From positions 1 through 6,756 of the forward strand of contig DKVN01000044.1 in the NCBI GenBank assembly GCA_002491225.1: 6,756 bases of DNA, read 5' to 3'. The DNA is from Faecalibacterium sp. UBA7177 (GTDB taxonomy: Bacteria > Bacillota > Clostridia > Oscillospirales > Ruminococcaceae). Of the stretch, positions 1-5,339 are shown one piece after another. The translations under genes and the position numbers were made by a program. The notes beneath the pieces are model-generated. The model did no database searches and was not told the origin of the DNA. It saw only the letters and a list, made by a program, of their open reading frames with translations. Numbering within the stretch: the stretch's first letter is position 1; each line of letters starts with the position of its first letter.

Positions 1-2
1 CC

Positions 3-1841
3 GCCGCCGAGGCCGGGACCGACGCGGTGATCGTGCAGGACCTCGCCGCCGCCGCGCTGGTGCGGCGGATCGCGCCCTCCCTCGCGCTGCACGGCTCCAC
101 CCAGATGAGCATCCACACCGCCGCCGGGGCCCGCCAGCTGGAGAAGATGGGCTTTGCCAGGGCCATCCTCGCGCGGGAGCTCAGCCTCGATGAGATCAAA
201 GATATCCGGCAGCAGACCGGCATTGAATTGGAAGTTTTTGTGCACGGGGCGCTCTGCGTCTCGGTGTCCGGCCAGTGCATGATGAGCGCCTTTTTGGGCG
301 GGCGCAGCGGCAACCGGGGCAGCTGCGCCGGCAGCTGCCGCCTGCCCTTTTCGGCCGCGGGCGCGCCGGAGGGGGATTATCACCTCTCCCTCAAAGACCT
401 CTCGGTCATCGACCGCCTGCCCGACCTCGCCGCGGCGGGGGTCTGCAGCGCCAAGATCGAGGGGCGGCTGCGCGGGCCGGAGTATGTGGCCGGAGCGGTC
501 AGCGCCTGCCTCGCCGCCCGCGGCGGCCAGCCGTATGACGCGCAGCTGCTGCAGGACGCCTTTTCCCGCTCCGGCTTTACCTCCGCGTATCTGGACGGTA
601 CCCCCGGCCGGGCCATGTTCGGGGTGCGCACCGGGCAGGACGCCGCCGCCAGCCGCGCCGCGCTGCCCCGGCTGCGGGGGCTCTACCGGCGCGAGCGCCC
701 CGCCGTGCCGGTGCGGTTTGCGGTGGAATTTGCGCCCGGCGGGGCGGGGCTGGTCCGTCTCACCGCGCGGGACGCTGAGGGCCGCACCGCCGCCGCCCAG
801 ACGGCCGAGCCGCCCCAGCCGCCCAACAGCGACCCGCTGCCCGCCATCCAGCGCGCGCTGGAAAAAACCGGCGGCACCCCCTTTTTTGCAGAAACGGTCG
901 AAGTTTCCGGCCCGCCCGGCTACCTGCCGGGTTCTGTCTGGAACGAGCTGCGCCGCGATTCGCTCGCCCAGCTGCTGGCGCTGCGGGAGGCCCCCGCGCC
1001 CCACCCGCTGGCGCTGCGGCCCGCCGAGGCCCTGCCCGCGGTGGGGCATAAGGCCGCGCCGTCCGCCGCCCGGCCGCTGTCGCTCTGGGCGCGGTTTGCC
1101 GCGGCGGCCCAGCTGCCGCAAAACGAGGCCCTGCTGGCGGGGCTCGAGCGGATCATCCTACCCATCGCCGAGGCCGAGGCGGTGCCGGAAGCCCTGCGCC
1201 CCCGCACGATTCTCGAATTGCCGCGGGCCATGTTCGGCCCGGTCGAGCCGGACACCGCCCGCCGCATCGCGGCCTGCCGGGGCATGGGCTTTGCGGGGCT
1301 GGAGGCGAACAACCTGGCCCACATCTCCCTGGCAAGGGAGCAGGCCCCCGGCCTTGCCCTCTACGGCGGCTTCGGCCTCAATGTCACCAACCAGCTGGCC
1401 GCCGCTGAGTACGAGCGGCTCGGCCTCGCGGGGCTCACCCTGCAGCCCGAGCTGCCCGCCGCCGGCATGCCCGCCATCGGCCCGCCCGCGGTGCGGCTGC
1501 CCACCGGGGCGTTCATCTACGGGCACATGCCGCTGATGCTCACCCGCGCCTGCCCGCTGCAAAACGCCACCGACTGCGCCCATTGCGGCGGCACTGGCGA
1601 GCTGACCGACCGCAAGGGCATGCGCCTGCCGGTGCGGTGCGGCCTCGGGGTGCGCAGCATCTACAACCCCATCCCACTCTACCTCGGCGATAAGTCCGCC
1701 GCCCTCGCGGTGGACTACGCCCTCGCTTACTTTACCATCGAAACCGCCCCCCGCGCGGCCGAGGTGCTGCGGCTGCTAACCGCCCACGCGCCGTTTGACG
1801 GCAGCTTCACCCGCGGGCTTGCCTTCAAAACCCCCGGCTGA
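3..1841 (+). CDS. U32 family peptidase-like protein with DUF3656 (RlhA/TrhP-like), 5' end missing
   Basis: The frame is open from the first complete codon at position 3, so the GTG at 27 is internal and the true start lies left of the window. Family members typically begin about 60-80 residues earlier. Seen: the U32 core with GADAVIVQD-like, HGSTQM and LARELSLDEI segments, the EVFVHGALCVSVSGQC block (nt 234-281), SGNRGSCAGSCR (nt 312-347) and KIEGR (nt 453-467). A DUF3656-like region follows (about nt 640-1010, ending in LEKTGGTPFF and the LPGSVWNELRRDSL stretch). The C-terminal lobe ends with a cysteine cluster and DRKG...YNPIPLYL. Known: U32 proteins were first called collagenase-like proteases, but RlhA and TrhP act in prephenate-dependent hydroxylation of cytidine in 23S rRNA and uridine in tRNA, and several relatives bind Fe-S clusters. 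The DUF3656 domain favours the RlhA-like branch. Which RNA it acts on is inference. The gap to dut is only 43 nt, with no terminator seen, so co-transcription is likely. Confidence 0.92.
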   Translation, partial: AAEAGTDAVIVQDLAAAALVRRIAPSLALHGSTQMSIHTAAGARQLEKMGFARAILARELSLDEIKDIRQQTGIELEVFVHGALCVSVSGQCMMSAFLGGRSGNRGSCAGSCRLPFSAAGAPEGDYHLSLKDLSVIDRLPDLAAAGVCSAKIEGRLRGPEYVAGAVSACLAARGGQPYDAQLLQDAFSRSGFTSAYLDGTPGRAMFGVRTGQDAAASRAALPRLRGLYRRERPAVPVRFAVEFAPGGAGLVRLTARDAEGRTAAAQTAEPPQPPNSDPLPAIQRALEKTGGTPFFAETVEVSGPPGYLPGSVWNELRRDSLAQLLALREAPAPHPLALRPAEALPAVGHKAAPSAARPLSLWARFAAAAQLPQNEALLAGLERIILPIAEAEAVPEALRPRTILELPRAMFGPVEPDTARRIAACRGMGFAGLEANNLAHISLAREQAPGLALYGGFGLNVTNQLAAAEYERLGLAGLTLQPELPAAGMPAIGPPAVRLPTGAFIYGHMPLMLTRACPLQNATDCAHCGGTGELTDRKGMRLPVRCGLGVRSIYNPIPLYLGDKSAALAVDYALAYFTIETAPRAAEVLRLLTAHAPFDGSFTRGLAFKTPG

Positions 1842-1884
1842 GCCGCGCGGCCCGGCCCGGATCATCTGAGAGGAGATACCCGCC

Positions 1885-2325
1885 ATGCAGCTCATCTTCA
1901 AGCGCGTCCGCCCCGGCACAAAAACGCCGGTTTACGCCACCCCCGGCGCGGCGGCGGCCGACCTCTGCGCGGTGCTGGACGCGCCGCTCACCCTCGCGCC
2001 GGGCGGCCGGGCGCTGGTGCCCACCGGCATCGCCATCCAGCTGCCGGGGCCGCAGGCCGTGGCGCTCGTCTGCGCCCGCAGCGGCCTCGCGGTGCGGCAG
2101 GGAATCACCCTCTCGAACGGGGTGGGGGTCATCGATTCGGACTATCGGGGCGAGATCCAGGTCGGGCTGGTCAACCTGGGCGAAACCGCCTGTACCCTCC
2201 AGCCCGGCGAGCGGATCGCCCAGCTGATGATCCTGCCGGTGACCCAGGCCGCATTCACCGAGGCCGAAACCCTCGACGAAACCGCCCGCGGCGCGGGAGG
2301 GTTTGGCTCGACCGGGCGGGTTTAA
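1885..2325 (+). CDS. dut: dUTP diphosphatase (trimeric dUTPase)
   Basis: Hydrolyses dUTP to dUMP and pyrophosphate, which keeps uracil out of DNA and supplies the dTMP precursor; cytosolic homotrimer. All five family motifs are visible in order in the 146 residues: motif 1 PGAAAADLCA (20-29, metal-site Asp26), motif 2 ARSGLA (64-69), motif 3 NGVGVIDSDYRGE (78-90, with Asp84 the expected general base and Tyr87 the residue that excludes ribose), motif 4 GERIAQLMI (108-116), and the glycine-rich motif 5 RGAGGFGSTG (135-144) that closes over the substrate. The length is normal for the family. The ATG is preceded by AGGAG at 1871-1875 with 9 nt spacing. It probably shares a transcript with the U32 gene upstream. 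No clear T-tract terminator follows, but a hairpin-rich stretch begins about 80 nt after the stop. Confidence 0.97.
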   Translation: MQLIFKRVRPGTKTPVYATPGAAAADLCAVLDAPLTLAPGGRALVPTGIAIQLPGPQAVALVCARSGLAVRQGITLSNGVGVIDSDYRGEIQVGLVNLGETACTLQPGERIAQLMILPVTQAAFTEAETLDETARGAGGFGSTGRV

Positions 2326-2408
2326 TACGCGCGCCGGAAGGCGGCAGATACGTCTGTTGGTTTCGGATGGAGGGGTTTTCGCCGGATGCGGCTGCCAGCC
2401 GGGGGGTC

Positions 2409-2436
2409 CTACTTTTCTTGACGTCAAGAAAAGTAG
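2409..2436. repeat. perfect 28-nt palindrome
   Basis: The left arm CTACTTTTCTTGAC (2409-2422) is the exact reverse complement of the right arm GTCAAGAAAAGTAG (2423-2436), with no spacer and GACGTC at the centre. It lies 83 nt past the dut stop codon. No T-run follows, so it does not look like an intrinsic terminator. It could be a binding site for a dimeric protein, the core of a repeat unit, or an RNA stem (with a few central bases unpaired). Confidence 0.9.
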
Positions 2437-2460
2437 CAAAAGAACGCCGGGGGTTCCCCA

Positions 2461-2489
2461 CCCCAAATATGCCACTGGCATATTTGGGG
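2461..2489. repeat. 14-bp stem with one-nucleotide centre
   Basis: CCCCAAATATGCCA (2461-2474) pairs fully with TGGCATATTTGGGG (2476-2489) around a single C at 2475. As RNA it would form a 13-bp stem with a three-base ACT loop. It lies 24 nt after the 28-nt palindrome. The AT-rich middle of the stem contrasts with the GC-rich setting. Confidence 0.88.
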
Positions 2490-2492
2490 ATG

Positions 2493-2536
2493 CGATGTTT
2501 CTGGATTTTTTGCTTCGCAAAAAATGCGAAACATCG
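2493..2536. repeat. two-part 18-bp hairpin
   Basis: The outer stem CGATGTTTC (2493-2501) pairs with GAAACATCG (2528-2536). The inner stem ATTTTTTGC (2505-2513) pairs with GCAAAAAAT (2517-2525) around a TTC loop. An internal loop of TGG opposite GC separates them. It begins four nucleotides after the preceding stem. The T6 lies inside the stem rather than after it, so this is not a standard terminator in either direction. Confidence 0.85.
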
Positions 2537-2585
2537 GACGGACCCCTAAACGGAGGTAAGGTCACTCCGCGGAGCGCCATGGTTC

Positions 2586-2608
2586 GCACCCCCCTTGCGG
2601 GGGGATGC
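2586..2608. repeat. short GC-rich hairpin (C6/G6 stem)
   Basis: CCCCCC (2589-2594) pairs with GGGGGG (2599-2604) around TTGC. GCA (2586-2588) and TGC (2606-2608) extend it past a bulged A at 2605. Such stems arise often in GC-rich DNA, so its function is uncertain. It is listed because it belongs to the same hairpin-dense stretch. Confidence 0.5.
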
Positions 2609-2789
2609 TTACGCTTCACAGCTGATGAATCGTCACGCGGGCTCTTTGGCTCCGCTCCGTAATCTCCGGTACTTTCATGCTCGCTTTTCGCTCGCGCTCG
2701 CGCAACGCCGCCACCGGTCTCGGTCGGCAAGGCAGGGCAAATGCGGGCACCCGCTTGCTGCGCTCGCGTCCGTAGCCGCAAAAGCGCAC

Positions 2790-2806
2790 GTCCGGCAAGG
2801 CCGGAC
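2790..2806. repeat. 7-bp hairpin with AAG loop
   Basis: GTCCGGC (2790-2796) pairs with GCCGGAC (2800-2806) around AAG. It ends just before the 9-bp inverted repeat that encloses the first 53-nt repeat copy. Confidence 0.55.
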
Positions 2807-2807
2807 A

Positions 2808-2897
2808 GTTGCGGGCCACCCCCGTGCCCCCTTGGCTCTCCCTCTGGGAGAGCTGTCGGCGCAGCCGACTGAGAGGGCAAGCCCTCGCGCCCGCAAC
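2808..2897. repeat. 90-nt unit bounded by a 9-bp inverted repeat
   Basis: GTTGCGGGC (2808-2816) and GCCCGCAAC (2889-2897) are exact reverse complements and bracket the first copy of the 53-nt double-hairpin repeat. The arrangement resembles the ends of a miniature mobile element or the basal stem of a structured RNA. No clear target-site duplication is seen outside the arms. The second repeat copy lacks these exact ends (only a 6-bp GGCGGG/CCCGCC pair at 3917-3922 and 3980-3985), so this boundary may be local. Confidence 0.5.
2827..2879 (+). repeat. double-hairpin intergenic repeat, copy 1
   Basis: This 53-nt unit matches a second copy at 3923-3975 at 48 of 53 positions in the same orientation. 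It has two stems: GCTCTCCC/GGGAGAGC around TCT, and GTCGGC/GCCGAC around GCA. It ends in ACTGAGAGGGCA. From general knowledge it resembles short GGCTCTCCC...CTGAGAGGG repeats common between genes of gut Clostridia; I cannot check this by search. Its translation on the minus strand gives a CPLSRLRRQLSQRES-type peptide, which comes from the repeat and not from a gene. Confidence 0.85.
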
Positions 2898-2942
2898 CAC
2901 CTGCGCCCGGCAAACCTACCAACCAGAAAGGAACTATGATCC

Positions 2943-3191
2943 ATGAAACGCACCTTCCTCCTCTGCTTCTACCTCCTCTCCGGCATCGTCCTCGGCGGCA
3001 TGCTCGCCAACCTCTGCGCGGGCATCGGCGCGCTCAGCTGGCTTGCCTACTCGAGCGGCATCACCCTGCACCCCATCGTCGACATCGGCGTCCTGCGCCT
3101 TGACCTCGATTGTTACATGGGCATCAGCGTGGCCCAAATTTTCACCATCGGCCTGGCCATCTTCCTCTATAACCGCACCCCCCTGCGCTGA
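2943..3191 (+). CDS. DUF4321-type small membrane protein
   Basis: An 82-residue protein with a hydrophobic N-terminal helix (about residues 5-29, after the charged MKRT start) and a second helix near residues 58-76. Between them is a short polar loop ending in PIVDIGVLRLDLDCYMG. That loop and the following helix resemble the conserved C-terminal half of DUF4321 (a Pfam family of unknown function, usually 80-90 residues, in Clostridia), often found close to maf and mreB. The hairpin topology with short tails suggests an inner-membrane protein with both ends on the same side. The start is supported by AAAGGA at 2927-2932, 10 nt upstream. An overlapping ATG at 2936 is in another frame. No promoter is visible upstream. 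The family assignment is by pattern recognition; the function is unknown. Confidence 0.82.
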   Translation: MKRTFLLCFYLLSGIVLGGMLANLCAGIGALSWLAYSSGITLHPIVDIGVLRLDLDCYMGISVAQIFTIGLAIFLYNRTPLR

Positions 3192-3248
3192 GCCAACCTT
3201 TGTGCGCCCTTAAAAAGTCACATCCAAGCCCCAAAAACTGAAATTTTT

Positions 3249-3304
3249 CCGCCGCCCCGCTCGTATGCTAAAAGGAGGGGGCGGCGGCAGCCGGGCCCTG
3301 CCGC
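3249..3304 (+). promoter_or_regulatory. two overlapping hairpins in the leader before maf
   Basis: Stem A is CCGCCGCCCC (3249-3258) with GGGGCGGCGG (3278-3287). Stem B is GCGGCAG (3284-3290) with CTGCCGC (3298-3304). They share 3284-3287 and cannot both form fully. The loop of stem A contains the purine run AAAAGGAG, with no start codon at a usable distance. The two-state layout could be regulatory, but GC-rich leaders produce such pairs by chance. Confidence 0.3.
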
Positions 3305-3358
3305 AGATGTGTCCACATCACGCGCCCCGCCCGGCCCCCGAAAGGAGTTTTCCCGCCC

Positions 3359-3913
3359 ATGTCCCTGATCCTCGCCTCGGGCAGCCCCCGCCGCAGAGAG
3401 CTGCTGGCCCGCATCACCCCCGATTTTACCGTCCTCACCAGCACGTTTGACGAATCCGCCGTCACCGCCCCCACCCCGCGGGACACCGCCCTCGCCCTCG
3501 CGCGCGGCAAGTGCCTCGCGGTGGCCGCGCAGCATCCGGCAGACGTGGTGGTCGGCTGCGACACGGTGGTCGAGTTCGCGGGTCAGGTGTTCGGCAAGCC
3601 CCACAGCAGGGAGGACGCCCGCCGGATGCTCACCGCCCTCTCGGGGGCCGATCACTATGTCCACACCGGGGTGGCTATCGCCCAAAACGGCGATTGCCAG
3701 ACCTTTGCCGTCACCACCCGGGTGCGCTTTTTTGCTTTGAGCGAGGCCGAGATCGAGGCCTACATCGCCACCGACGAGCCCTACGACAAGGCCGGGGGCT
3801 ATGGCATCCAGGGGGCCGCGGCCCTCTTTTGCGAGGAGATCGAGGGCGACTACTACAACATCATGGGCCTGCCGGTCAGCCGCTTGGCCCGCGCCCTGCG
3901 CCCGCTGCTCTAA
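3359..3913 (+). CDS. maf: Maf family nucleoside triphosphate pyrophosphatase
   Basis: Maf proteins hydrolyse non-canonical or excess nucleoside triphosphates to monophosphates and pyrophosphate. The dTTP/UTP-preferring (YhdE-like) branch carries the pattern seen here. In B. subtilis, overproduction blocks septum formation, hence the older name septum formation protein. Visible motifs: SGSPRRRELL (7-16, the phosphate-binding SPRR), Lys51, VVGCDTVV (64-71, catalytic Asp68), GKP (79-81), LSGADHYVHTG (94-104), PYDKAGGYGIQG (141-152) and GDYYNIMGLP (163-172). At 184 residues it is a normal length and looks intact. AAAGGAG at 3341-3347 lies 11 nt before the ATG. It starts 167 nt after the DUF4321 stop codon and probably shares its transcript. 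A 53-nt double-hairpin repeat begins 10 nt past the stop. Confidence 0.95.
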   Translation: MSLILASGSPRRRELLARITPDFTVLTSTFDESAVTAPTPRDTALALARGKCLAVAAQHPADVVVGCDTVVEFAGQVFGKPHSREDARRMLTALSGADHYVHTGVAIAQNGDCQTFAVTTRVRFFALSEAEIEAYIATDEPYDKAGGYGIQGAAALFCEEIEGDYYNIMGLPVSRLARALRPLL

Positions 3914-3922
3914 GGCGGCGGG

Positions 3923-3975
3923 CCCCCTCGGCTCTCCCTTTGGAAGAGCTGTCGGTGAAGCCGACTGAGAGGGCA
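3923..3975 (+). repeat. double-hairpin intergenic repeat, copy 2
   Basis: Matches copy 1 (2827-2879) at 48 of 53 positions, same strand, 1096 nt downstream. The second stem is GTCGGT/GCCGAC around GAA, where the T-for-C change keeps pairing through a G-U wobble. The first stem is GCTCTCCC against GGAAGAGC and carries one mismatch. It lies just past the maf stop codon, where it would be the 3' end of a maf transcript. No T-run follows, so if it affects the transcript it would act as a stability or processing element rather than a classic terminator. Confidence 0.85.
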
Positions 3976-4050
3976 GGTCCCCGCCCTGCCCCCCTCCGCA
4001 GCGCCCCATTCTGCCCCGCCGCCGCCAAATCCCGGCCGTCCAGGGAGCGG

Positions 4051-4073
4051 AAAATTGTAAAAAATTGAAAAAT
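4051..4073 (+). promoter_or_regulatory. A/T-rich patch upstream of the mreB promoter (UP-element-like)
   Basis: A 23-nt run containing AAAATTG, AAAAAATTG and AAAAA tracts, standing out sharply in GC-rich DNA. It ends 14 nt before the -35 hexamer, where the RNA polymerase alpha subunit can contact A-tracts. Its role in strengthening the promoter is inferred from position and composition. Confidence 0.45.
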
Positions 4074-4087
4074 CCTCCGCCGGGTCA

Positions 4088-4116
4088 TTGAGAAACCGGC
4101 CCGGTGCGGTTATAAT
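4088..4116 (+). promoter_or_regulatory. sigma-A type promoter of mreB
   Basis: TTGAGA (4088-4093) and a perfect TATAAT (4111-4116) are separated by the optimal 17 nt. Transcription should start near 4122-4124, giving a leader of about 160 nt before the mreB ATG. It is the only strong -35/-10 pair I found in the window. It lets mreB be transcribed independently of maf. Confidence 0.8.
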
Positions 4117-4199
4117 AGAGAGGATAGGCGCAGCGCCGGGGCAGATCAAACCGCAAAAGCCCCCCAAAAACCGCCCCGCGCCGCCCCTGTCCCGCACGC

Positions 4200-4208
4200 T
4201 GATAGAAT
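4200..4208 (+). promoter_or_regulatory. possible second, extended -10 promoter in the mreB leader
   Basis: TGATAGAAT contains a TGn extension before TAGAAT (4203-4208), which resembles an extended -10 element. The expected -35 position is GC-only and shows no match. If real, transcription would begin about 65 nt before mreB. The support is weak. Confidence 0.22.
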
Positions 4209-4280
4209 AAGGCGGGCCGGGCCAAAAACAGCGCCCCGCCCCCGCTGGATACGAAGGATCGAAGAGGAGAGTACACGGAT

Positions 4281-5306
4281 ATGAGTTTGAGCAAAGCCAT
4301 CGGCATTGATCTTGGCACCGCCAACACCCTTGTCTACGTCAAGGGCAAGGGCATCGTCATGCGCGAGCCCAGCGTGGTCGCGGTGGACACCCGCAGCAAA
4401 ACCCCCGAGGTGCGCAGCGTCGGCCACGAGGCCAAGGCGGTTATCGGGCGCACCCCCGGCAGCATCGTCGCGGTGCGCCCGCTGAAGGACGGGGTCATCG
4501 CCGACTTCGACATCACCTCCAACATGCTCAGCCACTTTATCAAAAAGGTCTGCGGCAACAGCCGCTTCTTCGGGCCACGGGTGGTCATCTGCATCCCCTC
4601 CGGGGTCACCGAGGTCGAGAGCCGCGCCGTGCGCGAGGCCGCGGTCAACGCCGGGGCCCGCGAGGTGCGGGTCATCGAGGAGCCGATGGCCGCCGCCATC
4701 GGGGCGGGGCTGCCCATCAGCGAGCCGTCCGGCAGCATGGTGGTCGACATCGGCGGCGGCACCAGCGAGGTGGCGGTCATCAGCCTCGGGGGCATCGTGG
4801 CCAGCCGCAGCGTGCGGGTGGGCGGCGACGAGTTCGACCAGGCCATCATCGCCTACATCAAGCGCAAGTATAACCTGCTGGTCGGCGAGCGCACCGCCGA
4901 GCAGATCAAGATCGAGATCGGCTCGGCCTATGTCATGGACGAGGAGTCCAGCCTCGAGATCAAGGGCCGCAACCTGGTGGACGGCCTGCCCAAAAACATC
5001 ACCGTCCGCTCGGAGGAGATCCGGGACGCCCTGGCCGAGAGCCTCGACAAGGTGGTCGAGGCGGTCAAGGAGACGCTGGAGCGCACCCCGCCCGAGCTCT
5101 CGGCCGACATCATCGACCACGGCATCATGCTCACCGGCGGCGGCGCGCTGCTGCGCGGGCTGGATCAGCTGATCCAGAGCGAGACCGGCATCGACGTGCA
5201 TGTGGCCGAAAACCCGCTGGACTGTGTGGCGATGGGCACCGGCATGGTGCTGGATCACTACGACCTGCTCGGCGACGTGCTGGACAGCGACCCCAACCAT
5301 ATGTGA
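4281..5306 (+). CDS. mreB: rod shape-determining protein MreB (bacterial actin)
   Basis: An actin-like ATPase that forms membrane-bound filaments and orients the side-wall peptidoglycan synthesis complex with MreC, MreD, RodA, RodZ and PBP2. The 341 residues carry the actin-fold signatures in order: phosphate-1 loop GIDLGTANTLVY (8-19), PSVVAV (30-35), IEEPMAAAIGAGLPI (132-146, with the expected catalytic Glu), phosphate-2 loop VVDIGGGTSEVAVIS (154-168), VGGDEFD (180-186), and the adenosine motif GIMLTGGGALLRGL (281-294). The length fits the family (330-350). The ATG has AGAGGAG upstream (AGGAG at 4265-4269, 11 nt spacing). It has its own promoter at 4088-4116 and is followed by a terminator-like hairpin before mreC. 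The NPLDCVAMGTG segment near the C-terminus also fits MreB; without comparison I cannot fully exclude an Mbl-type paralogue, but the mreC and mreD neighbours favour MreB. Confidence 0.97.
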   Translation: MSLSKAIGIDLGTANTLVYVKGKGIVMREPSVVAVDTRSKTPEVRSVGHEAKAVIGRTPGSIVAVRPLKDGVIADFDITSNMLSHFIKKVCGNSRFFGPRVVICIPSGVTEVESRAVREAAVNAGAREVRVIEEPMAAAIGAGLPISEPSGSMVVDIGGGTSEVAVISLGGIVASRSVRVGGDEFDQAIIAYIKRKYNLLVGERTAEQIKIEIGSAYVMDEESSLEIKGRNLVDGLPKNITVRSEEIRDALAESLDKVVEAVKETLERTPPELSADIIDHGIMLTGGGALLRGLDQLIQSETGIDVHVAENPLDCVAMGTGMVLDHYDLLGDVLDSDPNHM

Positions 5307-5339
5307 CCGGCCTGCCGGTTTTCCCGGCGGTATCCTGAC

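Larger units (their letters stand above)
2326..2942. other. 617-nt non-coding stretch rich in inverted repeats
   Basis: No convincing gene is seen on either strand. Open frames here have no family resemblance and run through the hairpins. The left part (2409-2536) has three strong stems in close succession and is AT-richer than the surrounding genes. The centre (2560-2610) has a CTCCGCGGAG palindrome (2565-2574) and a C6/G6 stem. The right part (2650-2800) is low-complexity GCTCGC-type sequence, then a short stem and the 53-nt double-hairpin repeat at 2827-2879. The stretch reads as a mosaic of intergenic repeat units inserted between dut and the DUF4321 gene. A structured RNA cannot be excluded. 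I found no credible -10/-35 pair. Confidence 0.7.
3914..4280 (+). other. 367-nt gap between maf and mreB holding a repeat and the mreB leader
   Basis: No gene is seen. Left to right it contains the second double-hairpin repeat (3923-3975), a C-rich filler, an A/T-rich patch (4051-4073), a sigma-A type promoter (4088-4116), a GGCGCAGCGCC palindrome (4127-4137) just past the expected start of transcription, and a leader of roughly 160 nt with a weak GGCGGG/CCCGCC stem (4211-4216 and 4235-4240). In B. subtilis radC occupies the equivalent position between maf and mreB; there is no trace of it here. Confidence 0.7.

Noticed and set aside
27..29. GTG at 27 as the start of the U32 gene
   Set aside because: The frame is open and encodes conserved family residues (GADA) upstream of it, so the gene runs off the left edge.
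484..1536. 350-codon + strand frame inside the U32 gene
   Set aside because: Frame-shifted shadow of the U32 coding region, dominated by Pro/Arg/Ser/Ala, with no motif or ribosome site.
2418..2446. TTGACG in the 28-nt palindrome as a promoter -35
   Set aside because: No -10-like hexamer lies at 16-18 nt on either strand; the hexamer is explained by the palindrome.
2303..2662. 119-codon + strand frame starting inside dut
   Set aside because: Begins within dut motif 5, has no ribosome site, and is mostly translated palindromes (for example FLDVKKS, which appears on both strands because the DNA is palindromic).
1825..2922. 365-codon open frame on the minus strand across dut and the hairpin stretch
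   Set aside because: It runs through the complete dut gene and all hairpins. Its residues follow the palindromes rather than a protein fold.
3239..3269. TGAAAT...TATGCT as a promoter for maf
   Set aside because: The spacing is 19 nt, both hexamers are poor, and the -10 lies in the loop of a GC stem; too weak to call.
2616..4197. Two minus-strand frames sharing a CPLSRL-RQL-QRES peptide (2616-2900 and 3910-4197)
   Set aside because: The shared peptide comes from the 53-nt repeat copies, not from a protein family; neither frame has a supported start.
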